This document shows, piece after piece, positions 34,161 through 47,256 of a stretch of 64,000 nt of DNA (the stretch's first letter is position 1; every line of letters starts with the position of its first letter). This stretch comes from Psilocybe azurescens (Eukaryota; Basidiomycota; Agaricomycetes; Agaricales; Agrocybaceae), in the NCBI GenBank assembly GCA_023853785.1, contig JAJIRX010000719.1, positions 1-64,000 of the forward strand. The letters run 5' to 3'. The translations under genes and the position numbers were made by a program. Under the pieces are notes generated by a model that ran no database searches, was not told where the DNA came from, and saw nothing but the letters and a program-made list of their open reading frames with translations.

Positions 34161-34215
34161 AGAGAATAAGTAGTCCAAATTTAGGATTCTTCTGGGAAGG
34201 GAATTTAGAAACCAC

Positions 34216-36596
34216 TTGAAAATGACGGATAGATATATGTCATGAAAAGAATTACTCCGCCAGGGGCGGGGCCAGATCGGGCCAGAGCAACAAATGTCCA
34301 ATGTCCCCGATCGAGTATGACGAAATCTCGTCGCCAGTCGTTTACACACACTCGGTCCGAACCTGGATCGTATCAGATCATACGCAGAGCTATGCATGGA
34401 GAACTGGTCCTGGAGCGTTGGGTCAGTGGCGGGACACTGTCTGATACTGTAAGGCATTCTAACAACACGTTCCCCGCCACCACATAAACGTGTGGTATTG
34501 TCTGACAGATCGGATTCGATTGGTGCTATATTAGCACCTGGGGACAGGATCATAACGAAATTGGTACAGGCCATTTGTAAATCGCAGTATGTGGCAAACT
34601 ATGGCCAGTCGTAGTCTTTTCAAAATGTGAAATCGAGGGTTGTCCGAGAGACCTTGGTGAAACCAACTGGTCATTGGCAACAACCTAGCAGCCATCTTGG
34701 CACTGAATAGTTTATTGTTGTCCATTCACGACTGAAACAAATATACCTTAGGGCCTCAGGCACACAAATTCGGCAAAGAGCGGTGCATTCGAAGCAGAAT
34801 CGAAGCCATCTCTTTGACAAAATGAAAATTCTAGTGGCATTCTACCACCACAATACCAAGATCGCCATCCAATAAACTATTACTATGACCTCAGATAGAA
34901 GCCCTTATCGAAGTTATCACCTTCTATCCACCGCTAAAGCAACATCTTACCATTCAGTACGCCAGTAAAAGTCGCTCAGGAATAGACTGTACCTGGTATG
35001 AAACGAGGCAACTTCCAAGCATGATCAGAAGCGCACAAGAAGCGCACTAGCGTCGGCCATCTGCTTCATTCAGGTCTCACTGGGACAAAAAATGGTGAGC
35101 GGTACTACTGCTTATCGCTATGGATTCCCTGCGGATGGTCTCGTAGCACATTTGCTTACTATCAGCTGATTTCAGGATCCCATCGTCTCAAGGAACTCCA
35201 GTAACCATGAGGCATCTAAACTAGTATGTTTTGCCCGTCAACATCCAACTATGGTCCACAGGGCCTTCAACGCTCCTATCGATTGTGGCACAAAAATATA
35301 TTGATTTTCAGATTGAAAATAACTTGCATCTGCCTCATGCTCATGATCATGCTAGATTTCATTAATTAGAACTGACATCCATTCTTCCCGAAGCCGGAGG
35401 GCAAACGTCTTTTACAACTACAATGCTTCCTCCACGCAAATGGAGTACTCCAGAGTGGAACCAATCGCACGTTCATCGACTTGTCGGCGCTGTCGGTGCT
35501 AAAGCTAAGATCATAGTGATTCATTCATTCTTGGCTGGAAGCCTGCAAATGCTGCAATGAACTCCAATGCCACATTCAGGCTCGACCTGCCAGTCCAGGT
35601 CAAATGATTTGGCTACAGCCTACCAATCAGCGGCTGCATCACTCTACTCCATTCCGACAAACAAGGGAGCGCTGTGAATAACGCGTGGGCGCTCCCCCTC
35701 TTTCTAAGGGCATCGATATCGACCTCCAAGAGCATGACTGCGGCCACTTGACCACACTCCTGGCAGTGAGCGTCGACCGTTAGGTAACTAACGTGGCCGC
35801 GGCACCTTGCCGAGTCTTGATTTGATGCCTTTGCCATTCGCCGTTATCCTGGTTTTCGAACTCATTGACGTCGGAGGTTGATCTTATTAATTTACCGGCA
35901 CTTCGTTTATCTATTAGCATAGTTCACCAGCTACCGACCTATCATGATTCAATGATAACGCTGTGCACATAGGAGATAAGCAACTTAACATTATGTCGAT
36001 CCCCGGTAGCTGTAGCGCGATATGTCAGAGTCGAATCATAGCTGATAGGCGGGCGCTAATTAGTCATCAGGGTCTGATGCCCCTCCTGAACAGTAAGCAT
36101 ACATGCTTGGTCCTGATGGTTTTCAGCATAAAAATATCTTCTTTGAATGTCATATGATCCCCATCGATTACTTTTATCGAAGGCTCGGAATAGATGAGGA
36201 AGGTAAGGATTTGAAGTAGCCTAATGCAACAGGCCTGTCAATGTTCATACGATTCATGCGGACCGTCGGCACCATATAACCAACGAAGGCTCAGAGTATA
36301 TGACTATCATTGTGAATCAGGAATTTCTGAACGAGAGAGAATCGGACGTTTCATTAGCCTTCTGCACATAGAAGACAATTTGGCGAGTTGGTCGGACTGC
36401 GACTTCGGATGTTCAACCGTGCTCCGTGAAAGTGATGGTCAGAGGTCTGACGCCTCGGAGTCGCACCCTAGTGCATGATACATAGATTGAAACGCGAAAA
36501 AGATACGTTGTCGTCGGCCAATCCAAGCTTTGAAAGCTGATTTCCAGGAAATATATCCAACATGATGAGGCGTCAGTTTCTGAGCCTTTGTGATTA
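34216..36596. other. 2.4 kb without a supported gene
   Basis: Only short unrecognised ORFs, for example 34531-34725 minus and 35613-35837 minus (the latter with one CxxC). The promoter of the F-box/LRR-like gene should lie at the left end. Confidence 0.45.
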
Positions 36597-36967
36597 TCAT
36601 CGTCGAATATAACCACCCTTGAAGTTGTGGATAATGATGCAGATGTTGCCACCCATAGGCTTCACAACGACCAAAAAGTGGATGCGATTCTGAGTGCTGT
36701 CGTAGTTTGAGGGCAAATTAAACCACAAACACCCCTGTGCCACATCATGGTAGCCCGGCATTAATGACGAATCGAAGTCATGCTGGATGCTCGTCTCCAC
36801 TGATAGCTATATAGAAGATAGATTAAACTAATTCTAGGAGGCATATCAGTCTCAATGGCCGTGCCAATATCCCGTAGTAGATCTAGGGGTAGCCCACAGA
36901 CTCGTGTCTCGGTAAGTTGGTAGCTCAACGGACGTACGCGATATCGCGAGGCTGATAAGAAGGTCAT
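36597..36967 (-). CDS. coding-like fragment of unknown function
   Basis: Two overlapping minus-strand ORFs (36761-36967 and 36597-36800) read like real protein: YRVRPLSYQLTETRVCGLPL followed, possibly through a short intron, by PGYHDVAQGCLWFNLPSN and RIHFLVVVKPMGGNICIIIH. Composition looks protein-like with hydrophobic strands, but I recognise no family. It lies just downstream of the F-box gene ending at 37316. Low confidence. Confidence 0.25.
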
Positions 36968-37315
36968 ATCATATAGAACTCTTCGAATTCATTCATGAAC
37001 ATGACCGGCGACTTTGTATACCGTTGCACAGGAGAGAATGATCTCGGTACTGTAAGTGACATGGCCATAGTTAATATATTGAACGTATAAAATGACTGGT
37101 ACAAGAGTAATACTCCATTCGGACCATAGCATTGGCCGGCACCGTGAAGTTTCCGTACAAAATATGGATGAGAGTATAACGTTGGAAAAATTGGGGCTGG
37201 TATCCTTGTATAAACGATTCTGTTACGTTTGACCTCAATTTCAGAGTCGAGGTTGGGATGCTTGTAAAAATTATGGCGAACACGAACAACCGGTGGTTCT
37301 TTTGGCTTAATCCGC

Positions 37316-39823
37316 CTAAGTGAGGATTTCATCATCCTGCTCTTCTCGTGGGGGCCACAAACGATGAAAATGAGTCGAATCTGCATCGAGGCTAAGCACC
37401 ATATCGGCTTCGGTTGGACGGGCTATACCATGGCTGTTTAAAAAGTGCAGTTAAGCAAGCATTCTATGGAATCGAAAGGCCGAGGTGTGTAGTAAATATT
37501 GTACTTACACCCCCGTACGTGAGTCGCTATAGAGACCACATTGCCCGTCTTTTGCAATGAACACAAATCTTAGAATCGGGGCGTTCGTAACGATAGGGTT
37601 CGGCTCGCATGCGACCGGTAGTCTCGTCCAGCCTATTCTTCACGTATTCAGCTTCGGTTCCCTCAAGTAATTGCAACTTGAATGTAGAAGTCCCGGATTC
37701 AGTGTGAGCTTTGTTGATGTGTGCTGCCTAGTAGACGAGAATTAAGAGAAGGTCAATACCGATCGAATATTTAAGCAAGGACAAACAATCACGTACCAGT
37801 GCTCTCCACCTCATCGTGCATCGTCCAACATTCTGGCTGTTACATGTTACACATTCAAAGATGAGATCTGCAGCATCCATCTGTTCAGCAGTGGTCACTT
37901 TGGGATCGAACCCAAATTGGGTAAGGATTTTGGATAAAGAGAGCATATCTTCCTTTCGAAAGATGATAAATTGCTTGTAATTCCAGATAACCGATTCATT
38001 GGACCTCTTGTCTAGAAGTTGCCAGTCAATGTCGGTTGTGGAATGCATGTGGATGGGAATCCTCGAATACCAAATGGAGGCCCCTTCAGCATGCATATTA
38101 TTACATCTTGTACAGCAGAAAGCGGTAGTCGCAAGGTGTAGAATAGTTTTGGGATCAAACTCGTAGCTTTGACCGCACGCAGACCTGATGAGATCATGCA
38201 ATTTGACTTCTACATCGTGTTGCCATTGGGCAACAATGTCGGGAAACGATTCACGTAGAAATTCCAGATCGGTTTCAGGCTTGAAGCTCCTATACTGCGT
38301 GGTATCATTCAAGATGTCCTGCACAATCGGGAGGTACACTAGATCTCCGGCGGTGGGAACAAGTGCGTTGGGGGAAGCGCAACCGTACAAGTGTCAATGA
38401 TATCTTTCAGAACCGGAACAACTTTTCTGATAAAGGAGGAGTATTCGCTTTGGAGTCTCTTTCGTTGTATCGCTCCCATGTACTGGTTGATGTAAGGCTC
38501 TAGCCTCAAAAGATCTAGCATCCCGTTGAAAATTAGTATCGCTTCAAGTTGACTTTGGGATACCTACTGCGCTCCGTTAGTTCCTTCCGACATGCCTTGG
38601 TGATTTTTTTCTAAGTTTTGCGGTTTCTGTCCCTCATAAAAAATCTTGTCAAATTCGCTTCCCCAGCCGAGGGCTTTAATACGCTCAACGACCCTATTTT
38701 CGAGGAATTCATGATATGATACAGAAGCATGACAAAAAAACACACTTTGCTTTGCTCCGGGCTGGTAATTGTTCTGCCCATGATCTGGCCCAAGTACTAC
38801 ATTGTTGCGCGTGCTTAAAGATAAGCGTTCAGAATTGGGCAAGTCGATATTGAAAAAATGAGCCACTTACTTCTTCAATGATTGTTCGCTCCTTGATCTT
38901 CTCGTGCACCCATTCGGATTTATTTTCAGCAGCAGTATACTCTTCTTTCCAAGCTTCATATGTCTTGATACAGTAGTAGTTGCGCGCTAATTATCCGTAA
39001 GGTAAAGGAAATAGACCCTGTTGTATATGTAATACTTACTATATCTCTGTTTCTTGGGGCATATACGAATCATAGGAAGAAACTTCTCTAGCTTGGATAG
39101 AGATCCGTCACGGTGACCGATTATATCAGGAGAATATCTGGGGATGATAGTCAGCGTTTGAGTAATTCTTACAGACCGACGTCACTTACGTAGATTCTAC
39201 ACATGATGAGCACGCTCGAAATCTACCGGCCCAAATGGTGTGCAGATCCTGAGGCTTCTTAAGGCAACACTGGACATCATATTGTTTTTAAAAAAACAGA
39301 ATCGACGACCGTCTCTAGAAAGAGGACGTACATAGCAGTCTTTACCAAACATTAGATGGGCATACTGCGCCTCATTCAAATCATTTGGACACTCTGGCAA
39401 GCCAACAATGAGAGAACGGGATTTTTCCACAGCGCAGACGTCGCGTTCTTATCCATAAGAGTATTGTGTATATATATCGATGTCCAGGAGAGATGCAACA
39501 CATCTAGTGGTTCGAGCGTTTCGCATATCTGAAGAGAATGGGTTGATGACGGTCAAAGCATGCTTTCCAATACACGTACCTCATAGAAGATGTCCAAGGG
39601 CATCGCATTCAAAGAAGGCAGTAGTCGAGCTTTGTTGGCTACGTTCACCTTTCGTTTCGCGGCAGTGCCCTTCGCTTTCTTCTGTCTTTTTTTTAGGGGG
39701 CTCCAGGTCACTCTCACCGTCTGTCTGTACCACTGCATCAGACGGAGATACATCTACTGTCGAAGCGTTGGTTGGTTTGGATTTGCGCTTCGGACGGGAA
39801 GGCATGTCGAAGGGGAGATGCAA
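37316..39823 (-). CDS. F-box protein with CxxC zinc-binding C-terminus, fuller paralogue
   Basis: Starts at [15 protein letters not shown] (39823), with a basic stretch, then the F-box AMPLDIFYE, an intron, and [15 protein letters not shown]. It continues with [20 protein letters not shown] (about 39400), [19 protein letters not shown] (about 38920), and a long exon (38390-37800) with [26 protein letters not shown] and [20 protein letters not shown]. The last exons encode [13 protein letters not shown] [23 protein letters not shown] and [16 protein letters not shown], ending EEQDDEILT at 37316. The CxxC pairs and final histidines suggest zinc binding; the F-box suggests an SCF subunit. Two homopolymer frame changes (T8 at 39687-39694 and T5 at 39422-39426) and one frame problem near 37550 interrupt it. 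Paralogous to 13306-15058. Confidence 0.75.
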
Positions 39824-39830
39824 GCCTGAA

Positions 39831-40814
39831 TTAGAGCTGGCACACGCTATTTAAGTGTTCAAGAACAATGGAGCTCAAAAGGGCGTGCTGACTCACGTCG
39901 TTGATGTTCGAAACCAAGTCGCGTTCTGATGCCGCGAGTGAACATTGGCAATTTGCTGGGCCAGCGGAAGCAATCGCACAGCGTGATCCATTTGGACAAA
40001 CGTGATAGTGTTATCATGATGTGACTGGTCGTGTTTATCTACATTCGGTTGACGTGTTTAGGGGCAGACTCAGAAATTTGGCTTGCGCATGAGATACTAC
40101 TTTTCAATCGGAGTCAAGCATACTACTGCGCAGCATTGATACAGCTGTGGGAACCTAAACTCTCATATATAGTGTCTCTGTAAGAGATGCAATCAACTCT
40201 CGTACCTATTGTTATGTTACTCTCCGCCCACTAAGTATGATCCATGATATGAACACCTGAGATTGAAGTCATTGACAACAGTCGATAGCGCAGACACAGA
40301 CAAAACTAACTGAGATACTGTACATACTACTACTATCACTCTATTATAAAGTATCTGCTCAACTATTTCTCTCGCAACAGCCATGAACGATGGAAGGCAA
40401 CAGACTCTGAGTCCAGTTTACTGTTCCATTTCGAAACTATGGGAAGGTGTGTGACTTTGGACTGATACAGATGGAAAAGCAAGAAAAGAGTACAGGGCTA
40501 GACCCAAATCCTGCTCGTGTCTGGATATAGTCTGCATTACCTGTAGAAACAAAACTAGAGCAATAAATGCGCAACGAATTGAACAAGCATTCAAATTAGA
40601 CGCAGACAAAATTGATTGTTTGCAAATCTCTACATTTTCAGAGCACTGACTTGTATTGAAAGAATGGAGATCGAATGAAATGAGTGGGTGAATATATCAA
40701 AAGAATAGAGATCCAACAGAATGAGAGGGAAAATATTGAAAATTGTTAACGCTTCCGGTAGAATAGGGTCATCCCTGATTGATTGAAAGACTTACAATGT
40801 CGTACTTTGGGTGC
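39831..40814. other. 1 kb intergenic, no gene supported
   Basis: Upstream region of the F-box gene and downstream of the small secreted protein gene. The ORFs are short and unrecognised. Confidence 0.5.
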
Positions 40815-41178
40815 TCAACAAGTGACCTTGATTGACTTGAATGGACCGCCGGTAAAAGTTTGGCATCCCACATTAAAGGGGCTCCCTTCGTCTCTTGTGG
40901 GATCAGACGCTGGTACAGCGCACGCGGTGTCTGTGTGGAAGGCGGTAAGATTGCACGAGCCGGACATAAAGACTTGGAAAGAGAGCATTGGGGTCGCCAA
41001 AGGGAGACAGACTCCCCGAAGCGGCCTCGGTGCCTGAGAAGGTCTGAACAAGTACACTGCTGGTATTACAGGCTCCCAAGTCGAATGTAAGAATTTCATA
41101 GTTTCCGATGCTGGCGGCGGATGCAAAAGTGGCTGTGGCGGCCATGATTGCCGCAAGGTAGACGGAGATTGATTTCAT
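40815..41178 (-). CDS. small secreted cysteine-containing protein, probable
   Basis: ATG at 41178 starts MKSISVYLAAIMAATATFAS, a clear signal peptide with a hydrophobic core and Ala cleavage region, then IGNYEILTFDLGACNTSS and LVQTFSGTEAAS. The frame then changes near 40990, at CTTTCC, to continue VFMSGSCNLTAFHTDTACAV and VGCQTFTGGPFKSIKVTC with stop at 40815. The second frame carries evenly spread cysteines and ends in Cys, as in secreted fungal proteins, so I join the two. An in-frame ATG lies nine bases upstream (41187). The total would be about 120 residues with six cysteines. Function unknown; small secreted proteins are often wall or interaction proteins. Confidence 0.6.
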
Positions 41179-41304
41179 AGCGACCACCTTTCGATGTAAT
41201 ATATTTAGCTAAGAGACTGGTCAGTGGTTTAAGAGGTTGATTGAAGGCGTACTTGATGTTTTCAATGTGATTAGCAAGCTGAAGTATACATGTCTATGAC
41301 TTGC

Positions 41305-41313
41305 CTTTTTATA
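41305..41313 (-). promoter_or_regulatory. TATA box of the small secreted protein gene
   Basis: TATAAAAAG on the minus strand, 127 bases before the ATG at 41178. Confidence 0.5.
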
Positions 41314-42260
41314 CCAATGAGAATTATATTCTTGTTGAAAATTCCTTCTCAGAAGGTGATATTTCAGTGTTGAAGTGGGAACAATTACTCAGTAATTTTG
41401 GACACCTGCTGATGGACATGGAAATGCACCTTGCCAAAGGGCGGATCTTCGCACACATTGTGCCGTCAACTGCAGTGGCTTGCCCTTCGCTCTAACAAAT
41501 TTTCTGAATTAGCAGGATACTGGTCGACTGACAAGGCCAGATTAGATCATTCATGGGCCCTCCTCCCTACTGAGAAACTGATCCGACCTAGTAAACCCAG
41601 TTTATGAATCTAGCGAAGGGTCTTTCATTTCGTTTAACAGGCTGAGAGTAGAAATCCTGCTTCTCCCGGTTGATAAATCAGGCCATCTGGGTCCTTCGAC
41701 CATAATAAATGTGTTGAGGGAAGTGCATCTAAAAGAAAATCTAAAATAGATTGAGCCTAAAAAGGATAGCACAGGTTCATCTCCAAGTCCTGATCCAGTC
41801 CGTCTATCGATATACTTAAATACGCCCAATAGATAGACTAAAATCATATAATGCTATCAGAAACTGCACGTCCAGAGTGTCTCCGAGTGGCATCAAACAT
41901 CACGTACACCACAAAATTTGGGTCCAATCCTCCAAATGTAATTCCTCGTATTGGAATTGGGATAAACCACGCCTTACTAGTAACACTCAGGATTTAACGT
42001 GTCACGGCATTCCGGCTGAGGTCTTCAGGTTCTCACGGCTGGCGCGCCCGATACTAAGCCAAGCCGTTGAAGTTTGAACGACAAACTTTGAAGTTCACTC
42101 ATGCCAGGCCCTGAGCACAGGACTCGTTTATTCAGGTGGAATAGTTATAATTTCTTTGTTGAGACGGTTGTATACATGATAACAAAACTACAATTTATCG
42201 CATATTTGTAAGAGAACGCTTAAGCACCAAAAACAGGCGGGAAAGGAATCCCGGAAGAAA
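41314..42260. other. 0.95 kb intergenic, no gene supported
   Basis: ORFs 41301-41495 plus and 41602-41847 minus have no recognisable features. Confidence 0.5.
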
Positions 42261-43696
42261 CTACGGACAGAATGTAAGGGTATAATCGGCCTTCAAGCTG
42301 GAGGGACAGGTCCACAGTGCTGTTCCGCTTGATTCATCGTAGGCGTATGCATATGCCTTCGGGCAGTTGCTCTCTGCAAAGGAATGAGTGGAAATTTAGA
42401 AAAAATATGGCGCACTGAACGTACTGAAGTAGCTATAGTAAGCCACTCCTATACGAGTAAAATAATCAAATTAGAACAATTTATGATTATTGTATGCTTG
42501 GATTTTACCTGAAGTAGGGCAAGTCGCAGGGGTACTGTGACTTCCTGAGCAGCAGTTCGCAGAATTTCCTGAAGTCATTATTAATTAAAACAAAGGTCAA
42601 AGAATCCATTATGCAACTCTCACCTTGATTCCCATCAAGGTTAGCAAAGCAAGCCGACTTGCAGCCGACAGGGAAACCAGAAGAATCAAATGGCCCTTTC
42701 AAGGCAGATGGGCCTAGCAAAATTTGTCCAGACCGTGAGCACATACTCGACTCTAATCTTAAGATAGCGGACTCACATTTAGGCCCTAAGTCAACAGGGC
42801 AGTCAGCAACGGGACACCCTTTATTGTTACTGATCCTGAGACGAGCTGTTCAATTTTATGGACAAAAAATAATATAGTTAACAAACCGCATGGGAAGATT
42901 ATAGCCATCGACGAGGGACACTGGATAAAGATTAATCGACCCGATCATTGCCACTTTATTTCAAAGCCTACCGTCATAATAATCCTGGTTCCCGTTAGCT
43001 TCCAATGTCCATTCTGCAACAGTGGCAGGAGGGACACCCTAACCAGAATATATCTTAACATGGCACAGTAAAGGTTGAACGGAAGGTTTGCTCACTGTTC
43101 CAGTACGGGTATCGCAGTGAAGACCACCATTACACCCTCCGGTCAGACAAGAGTTTGGTCCTGGGTTAGTAGTGAAGTCGCAATTGCGCCGTCCCTTGAG
43201 AGAAGTGTTATTATAGATGAAAAAATAAGTGAATCGTAGTGCTGACCCAGATTCGTCCAGCCTTCCAATTATCTGGTACAGTAAATGAAACCTTTGTGTA
43301 AGCCTTTGCTTCCCAGCTAAACATTGATATCTATGAGATATAGTCCTTATATCTGTTAACCAAAGAACAAACCCTGTAGTGTAGGCTGGTACATTTGGTG
43401 CAACGTTCAAGTCAGTGAAAAGCTGAGCAATAGTATGATGATTATAGAATATCATACGAGCGATTAAAAAGCTTACTGCTGGCCTGAAATGACAGAAGAC
43501 TTAGGTAGAGTTCTCGTAGTTACAAGATTGTATAACATACCAGATCGTAAACGGGCAAGCGTTGTAAACCTAAAAAGATAGCTCGTGAGACAAACGATGT
43601 TATTGAACCTTGTCGGAGAAACAACAGACCGTAAAAGGTGCGGGCGGCAGTCCCAGTAACGAGGGTAAACACAGTAGATATCACTGTCGCCTTCAT
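42261..43696 (-). CDS. thaumatin-like secreted protein, copy A
   Basis: ATG at 43696 opens a signal peptide (MKATVISTVFTLVTGTAA) followed by RTF and the thaumatin N-terminus. Several small exons follow, including QLFTDLNVAPNVPAY, WKAGRIW-type, RRDCNFTTNPGPNSCLTGGC, NGGLHCDTRTGTV, GVPPATVAEWTLEANG, GCPVADCPVDLG, GPFDSSGFPVGCKSACFANL, NSANCCSGSHSTPATCPTS and NCPKAYAYAYDESSGTALWT, ending YTLTFCP at 42261. Many conserved cysteines are seen. Fungal thaumatin-like proteins act on the cell wall; a Lentinula edodes member has beta-1,3-glucanase activity (established). A TTTT run near 43633 puts the first exon junction one base out of the expected frame. Tandem with copy B, 2.1 kb away. Confidence 0.88.
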
Positions 43697-43762
43697 CGCT
43701 TCGAGAGTCTTGTAAAAGAGAATAGTGATTTGCTGTGATGAATGCTGCAGTCTTGCATGCTT

Positions 43763-43770
43763 CTTTTATA
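43763..43770 (-). promoter_or_regulatory. TATA box of thaumatin-like copy A
   Basis: TATAAAAG on the minus strand, 67 bases before the ATG. Confidence 0.55.
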
Positions 43771-45811
43771 GAGGATTGGAATTTTCGAAACATAAATGTG
43801 ATATAGGCTTAGTATCCACCGATACACGTCTTCAAAGCACCATGAGACCATCGGTATTGTATGACCACACACGAGAACGGGAGCTCGTGATACAAACGGC
43901 TTTGTTGAGTTGAGCCGTAGCTCGACAAGTGATTTGCCTATAACGGCAAGATTGTTGCACATGGTACGTGTCAGCTTATGGATGATATGCAGTACCAGCA
44001 AAGCACAGAGCACAACTGGAGCATTATCAGGCTTGCTGGAGTCTCGGGACCATCTGCATCAGGCATCATCCCGAATACCGACGGCTTGTTGGATCTAAAG
44101 GAGATATTCAACTTGGTCTTGCTATTTAGTAGAAACGCATCTATAAACCATCGGAGCATATACCCCTACAGATAATTTCTCAGAAACATTTCTGTACTTT
44201 GTTATTATGTCTTTGAACCCTTATTTTGAGATCTACTCATCCAAAATTTCTCTGTGGGTCGCCATTTATTTTTAGTTTATTAATTAGGCGCCGACAGCTC
44301 GATGATTACATAATTTCTGCATAATTTCACAAAGGGCGCGGAATCCGGACAGTCAAACCGAATCAAAACATTGGTCGATGACCTAGTTTCATTGAGAAGG
44401 CCCGTTCAATATTCAAGATAGCGGGCAGCATTTCGGACTCTTGTAAGCGTATCAGCTATTTATAAGTTGTCTTGTCACGCACTTGGTCCCACCTTGTGAG
44501 TTGCTTGTGAGGAGACGCGAAGAGGACTAATCTTAATTTCTGTAGTTTAGCCTTATGATTCTTATTATATTAACAGACAGTAAGAAACTAGGGACTGCTG
44601 CTCATACAGCAAATTTCTCCGGTACAGGCATTTTTTCATTATATGAATTACAGCAGCTCTCCATCCGATGTGATCAAGTAAACCTGCTGATTGTCTTCTT
44701 GAAGAAGCTTCCATTGCTACCAACAAGGTTACATTGTCGTTCCCCGAGGAAGAGGCGAAGGAAACGGTATTTTGTTTCTTTTCTTGCCAGCTTTGCTGGG
44801 GATAGTTGCAATGAGAAATGACCATACCTCCTATGGAATAGATCGTGCTTGAGGTGAGGCGCGTGATGTTCAGGGAAATAAATATGCTAATTGCAAGTCC
44901 CCATAAGTAACATACCGTCTTTAAAAAAACCTAGATAGTCATCTACCTACTAGTACTTATCGGTGGGTTCGTTGTAATCTAACTTTCCTGCAATTCCAAT
45001 AGTCTTCATTTACTCATGCTCGCCATGACTATTCTAAGTAGTCGAATACAAGCTTTCACAATATGTTCAGCTTGCCTCGGCCAGATCAAGAAGTTCATAC
45101 CATAGATATGTTGCCTTCCCGCAATGATCACCAACAATGCGCAACACAGCTGTCTGCTTACGAACGCGACTTCGAAATCTCGAGAGCCATGGAAAGGTCA
45201 ACCAGCTGACCCGAAATTCTGACAAGGCCATTCAAGAAACACATAGACGGTCTTATGCCTGATCGGATATCCTGACCGGCGGTGGAAGGCCAGATGGCTT
45301 GAAGAACTGAGAAAAAACACGCACTAATCGACATGAAACCGCCCGAGTAGGAAGCCAACGAGACCGGGCCCATGTTTACCACTTGTTACATAAAGTAGGT
45401 GGACTTTGGTAGAACTATGGCTACAAGCTTACAGAACAATAACGGATCGGAACATCGGTAGGAGCAAGAATTGAGTTCGATTACTACTGCGACGAGCCTT
45501 GGAGTGTGAACAAAGCTTATCCGACTGTAGCTGGAGGAATAGCTATGCTTATTTAATACAGGAAATGTTGGTCTTTGTTAGAAACTGCTGGCGATTCTGC
45601 TTGGCATGCTGAGGGGTAGCTATAAATAGGACAACTTGGTCCACATGTCGATTCACATGACAAACGACAGTCCAGAGCAATCTGTTGAGTTTAAATTGGT
45701 GGTATAGATCTCGACAACGAACTATCTTTTGGACGCCCGGGGTAGGAATAAATAATAATGATAGACAGGTTTCCCCGAGCGAATATTAGGATACATTTAA
45801 CTCGACAGTTC
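43771..45811. other. 2 kb between the two thaumatin-like genes, no gene supported
   Basis: Short ORFs only. Minus-strand ORF 45158-45382 is hydrophobic but unrecognised. No remnant of a third thaumatin copy was seen. Confidence 0.45.
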
Positions 45812-47168
45812 TCAAGGGCAGAAAGTCAAGGTGTAATCAGCAAGAAGGCCGGAGTCGCAGGTCCAGAGAGCAGTGCCGCTCGATTCATCAAAGGCGTATG
45901 CATATGAGTTAGGGCAGTTTTGCTTGAAGTAGCTATAGAACGCGACACCTAAATTTGCAACACGAAGATTAGTAGGTGCCAAAGAAGACATGACTAATGC
46001 TGACCAGAATTCGGGCAAGTCGCGGGGGGTATTGTGCGAGCCAGAGCAGCAATTGGCGGAATTGGCTGTAAAGAAAAAGAAAGTAAGCCATCCAGAATGG
46101 ATATTTCAAGGATAATTGACCAACTTGGGTTACCATCCAAATTGGCCTGACAAGCACTTCGACATCCAACGGGGAAGCCCGTGGTGTCGAATGGTCCCTT
46201 TAATTGGGGCGGACCTACAAGTGTGAGCAGTTTCAGTCAGTGATCGAGGGTAGTCGGTGTCGCTGATGACGTACAGTTAGGACCGAGGTCAACAGGGCAG
46301 TCAGCAACGGGACATCCTTTGTTGTTGTCGATTCTTGCAGGCAAGTTGTAGCCGTCGACGAGAGACACTGAATGAATGCACATTCTAGGTACACAGTTAT
46401 GACTTTTGAAATAATGCACTTACCATCGTAGAAATCGCGGTTACCATCACCTTCTAGCGTCCACTCTGCTACAGTGGCAGGTGGCACACCCTGCAACGAA
46501 CGCCAGTCAGTTATAAATCCGCTTTTATGAAAAGAGTATTTTACAGTGCCGGTATGGGGATCACAAAGCAGGCCGCCGTTACAACCGCCATCCAAGCATG
46601 AGTTGGGACCGGGATTGGTTGCAAAGTTACAATCGCGCCGGGCCTACAATCAAAGGTAGAAAAGTGAATAGTAAGTGATTACTTCCTGCCTGCAACCTAG
46701 CCTCAGGCAACCAGACATACCCAGATGCGGCCAGCCTTCCAATTATTTGGCACAGTAAATGATACCTTGGTGAACGCGCCTGCTTCCCATCTATGGTAAT
46801 CATAGTGAATAAGCCATCCAATGTACCATCGAACATGCTTACCCCGTTTGAAAATTTGGAACGTTGGGAGCAACGTTCAGATCGGTAAACATCTTCAGTC
46901 ATCATCAGGACACTGTACTATGTAGCAAAGAATAATGATAGTATTTACTGCAGGCCTGTGAATGGAAGCAACGGTCAGAGATATATCATTGAAAAGATAA
47001 TTAAAAAGGCCTACCATATAGTAAACGGACATGCATTGTAAACCTACAATCAAAGCATACACGTCAGAATTAGATTTCATGAGCACAAGAAACGCGACCA
47101 ACAGTGAAGGTTCGAGCCGCAGCTGAAGAAACGAGAGCAAACGCTCCGACTAGGAAAAAGCCTTTCAT
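45812..47168 (-). CDS. thaumatin-like secreted protein, copy B
   Basis: ATG at 47168 starts MKGFFLVGAFALVSSAAA (signal peptide), then RTFT and, after an intron, VYNACPFTIW, a tiny exon and MFTDLNVAPNVPNFQTG. Downstream exons encode FTKVSFTVPNNWKAGRIW, RRDCNFATNPGPNSCLDGGC, NGGLLCDPHTGTV, GVPPATVAEWTLEGDGNRDF, LVDGYNLPARIDNNKGCPVA, GFPVGCRSACQANLDGN, CCSGSHNTPATCPNSG and SYFKQNCPNSYAYAFDESSG, ending TLTFCP at 45812. The exon plan matches copy A, so the pair is a tandem duplication. Likely secreted to the wall, where it may bind or cleave beta-1,3-glucan. No frame problem was found in the exons I traced. Confidence 0.92.
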
Positions 47169-47248
47169 GATAATTGGCGATGTATTTTGTTCGAGAGAAG
47201 AGGTGCGCAAAAGATGTGCTAAAGACACAGCAACAAAGTAGACCACCT

Positions 47249-47256
47249 CTTTTATG
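47249..47256 (-). promoter_or_regulatory. TATA-like box of thaumatin-like copy B
   Basis: CATAAAAG on the minus strand, about 81 bases before the ATG at 47168; same relative place as in copy A. Confidence 0.45.
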
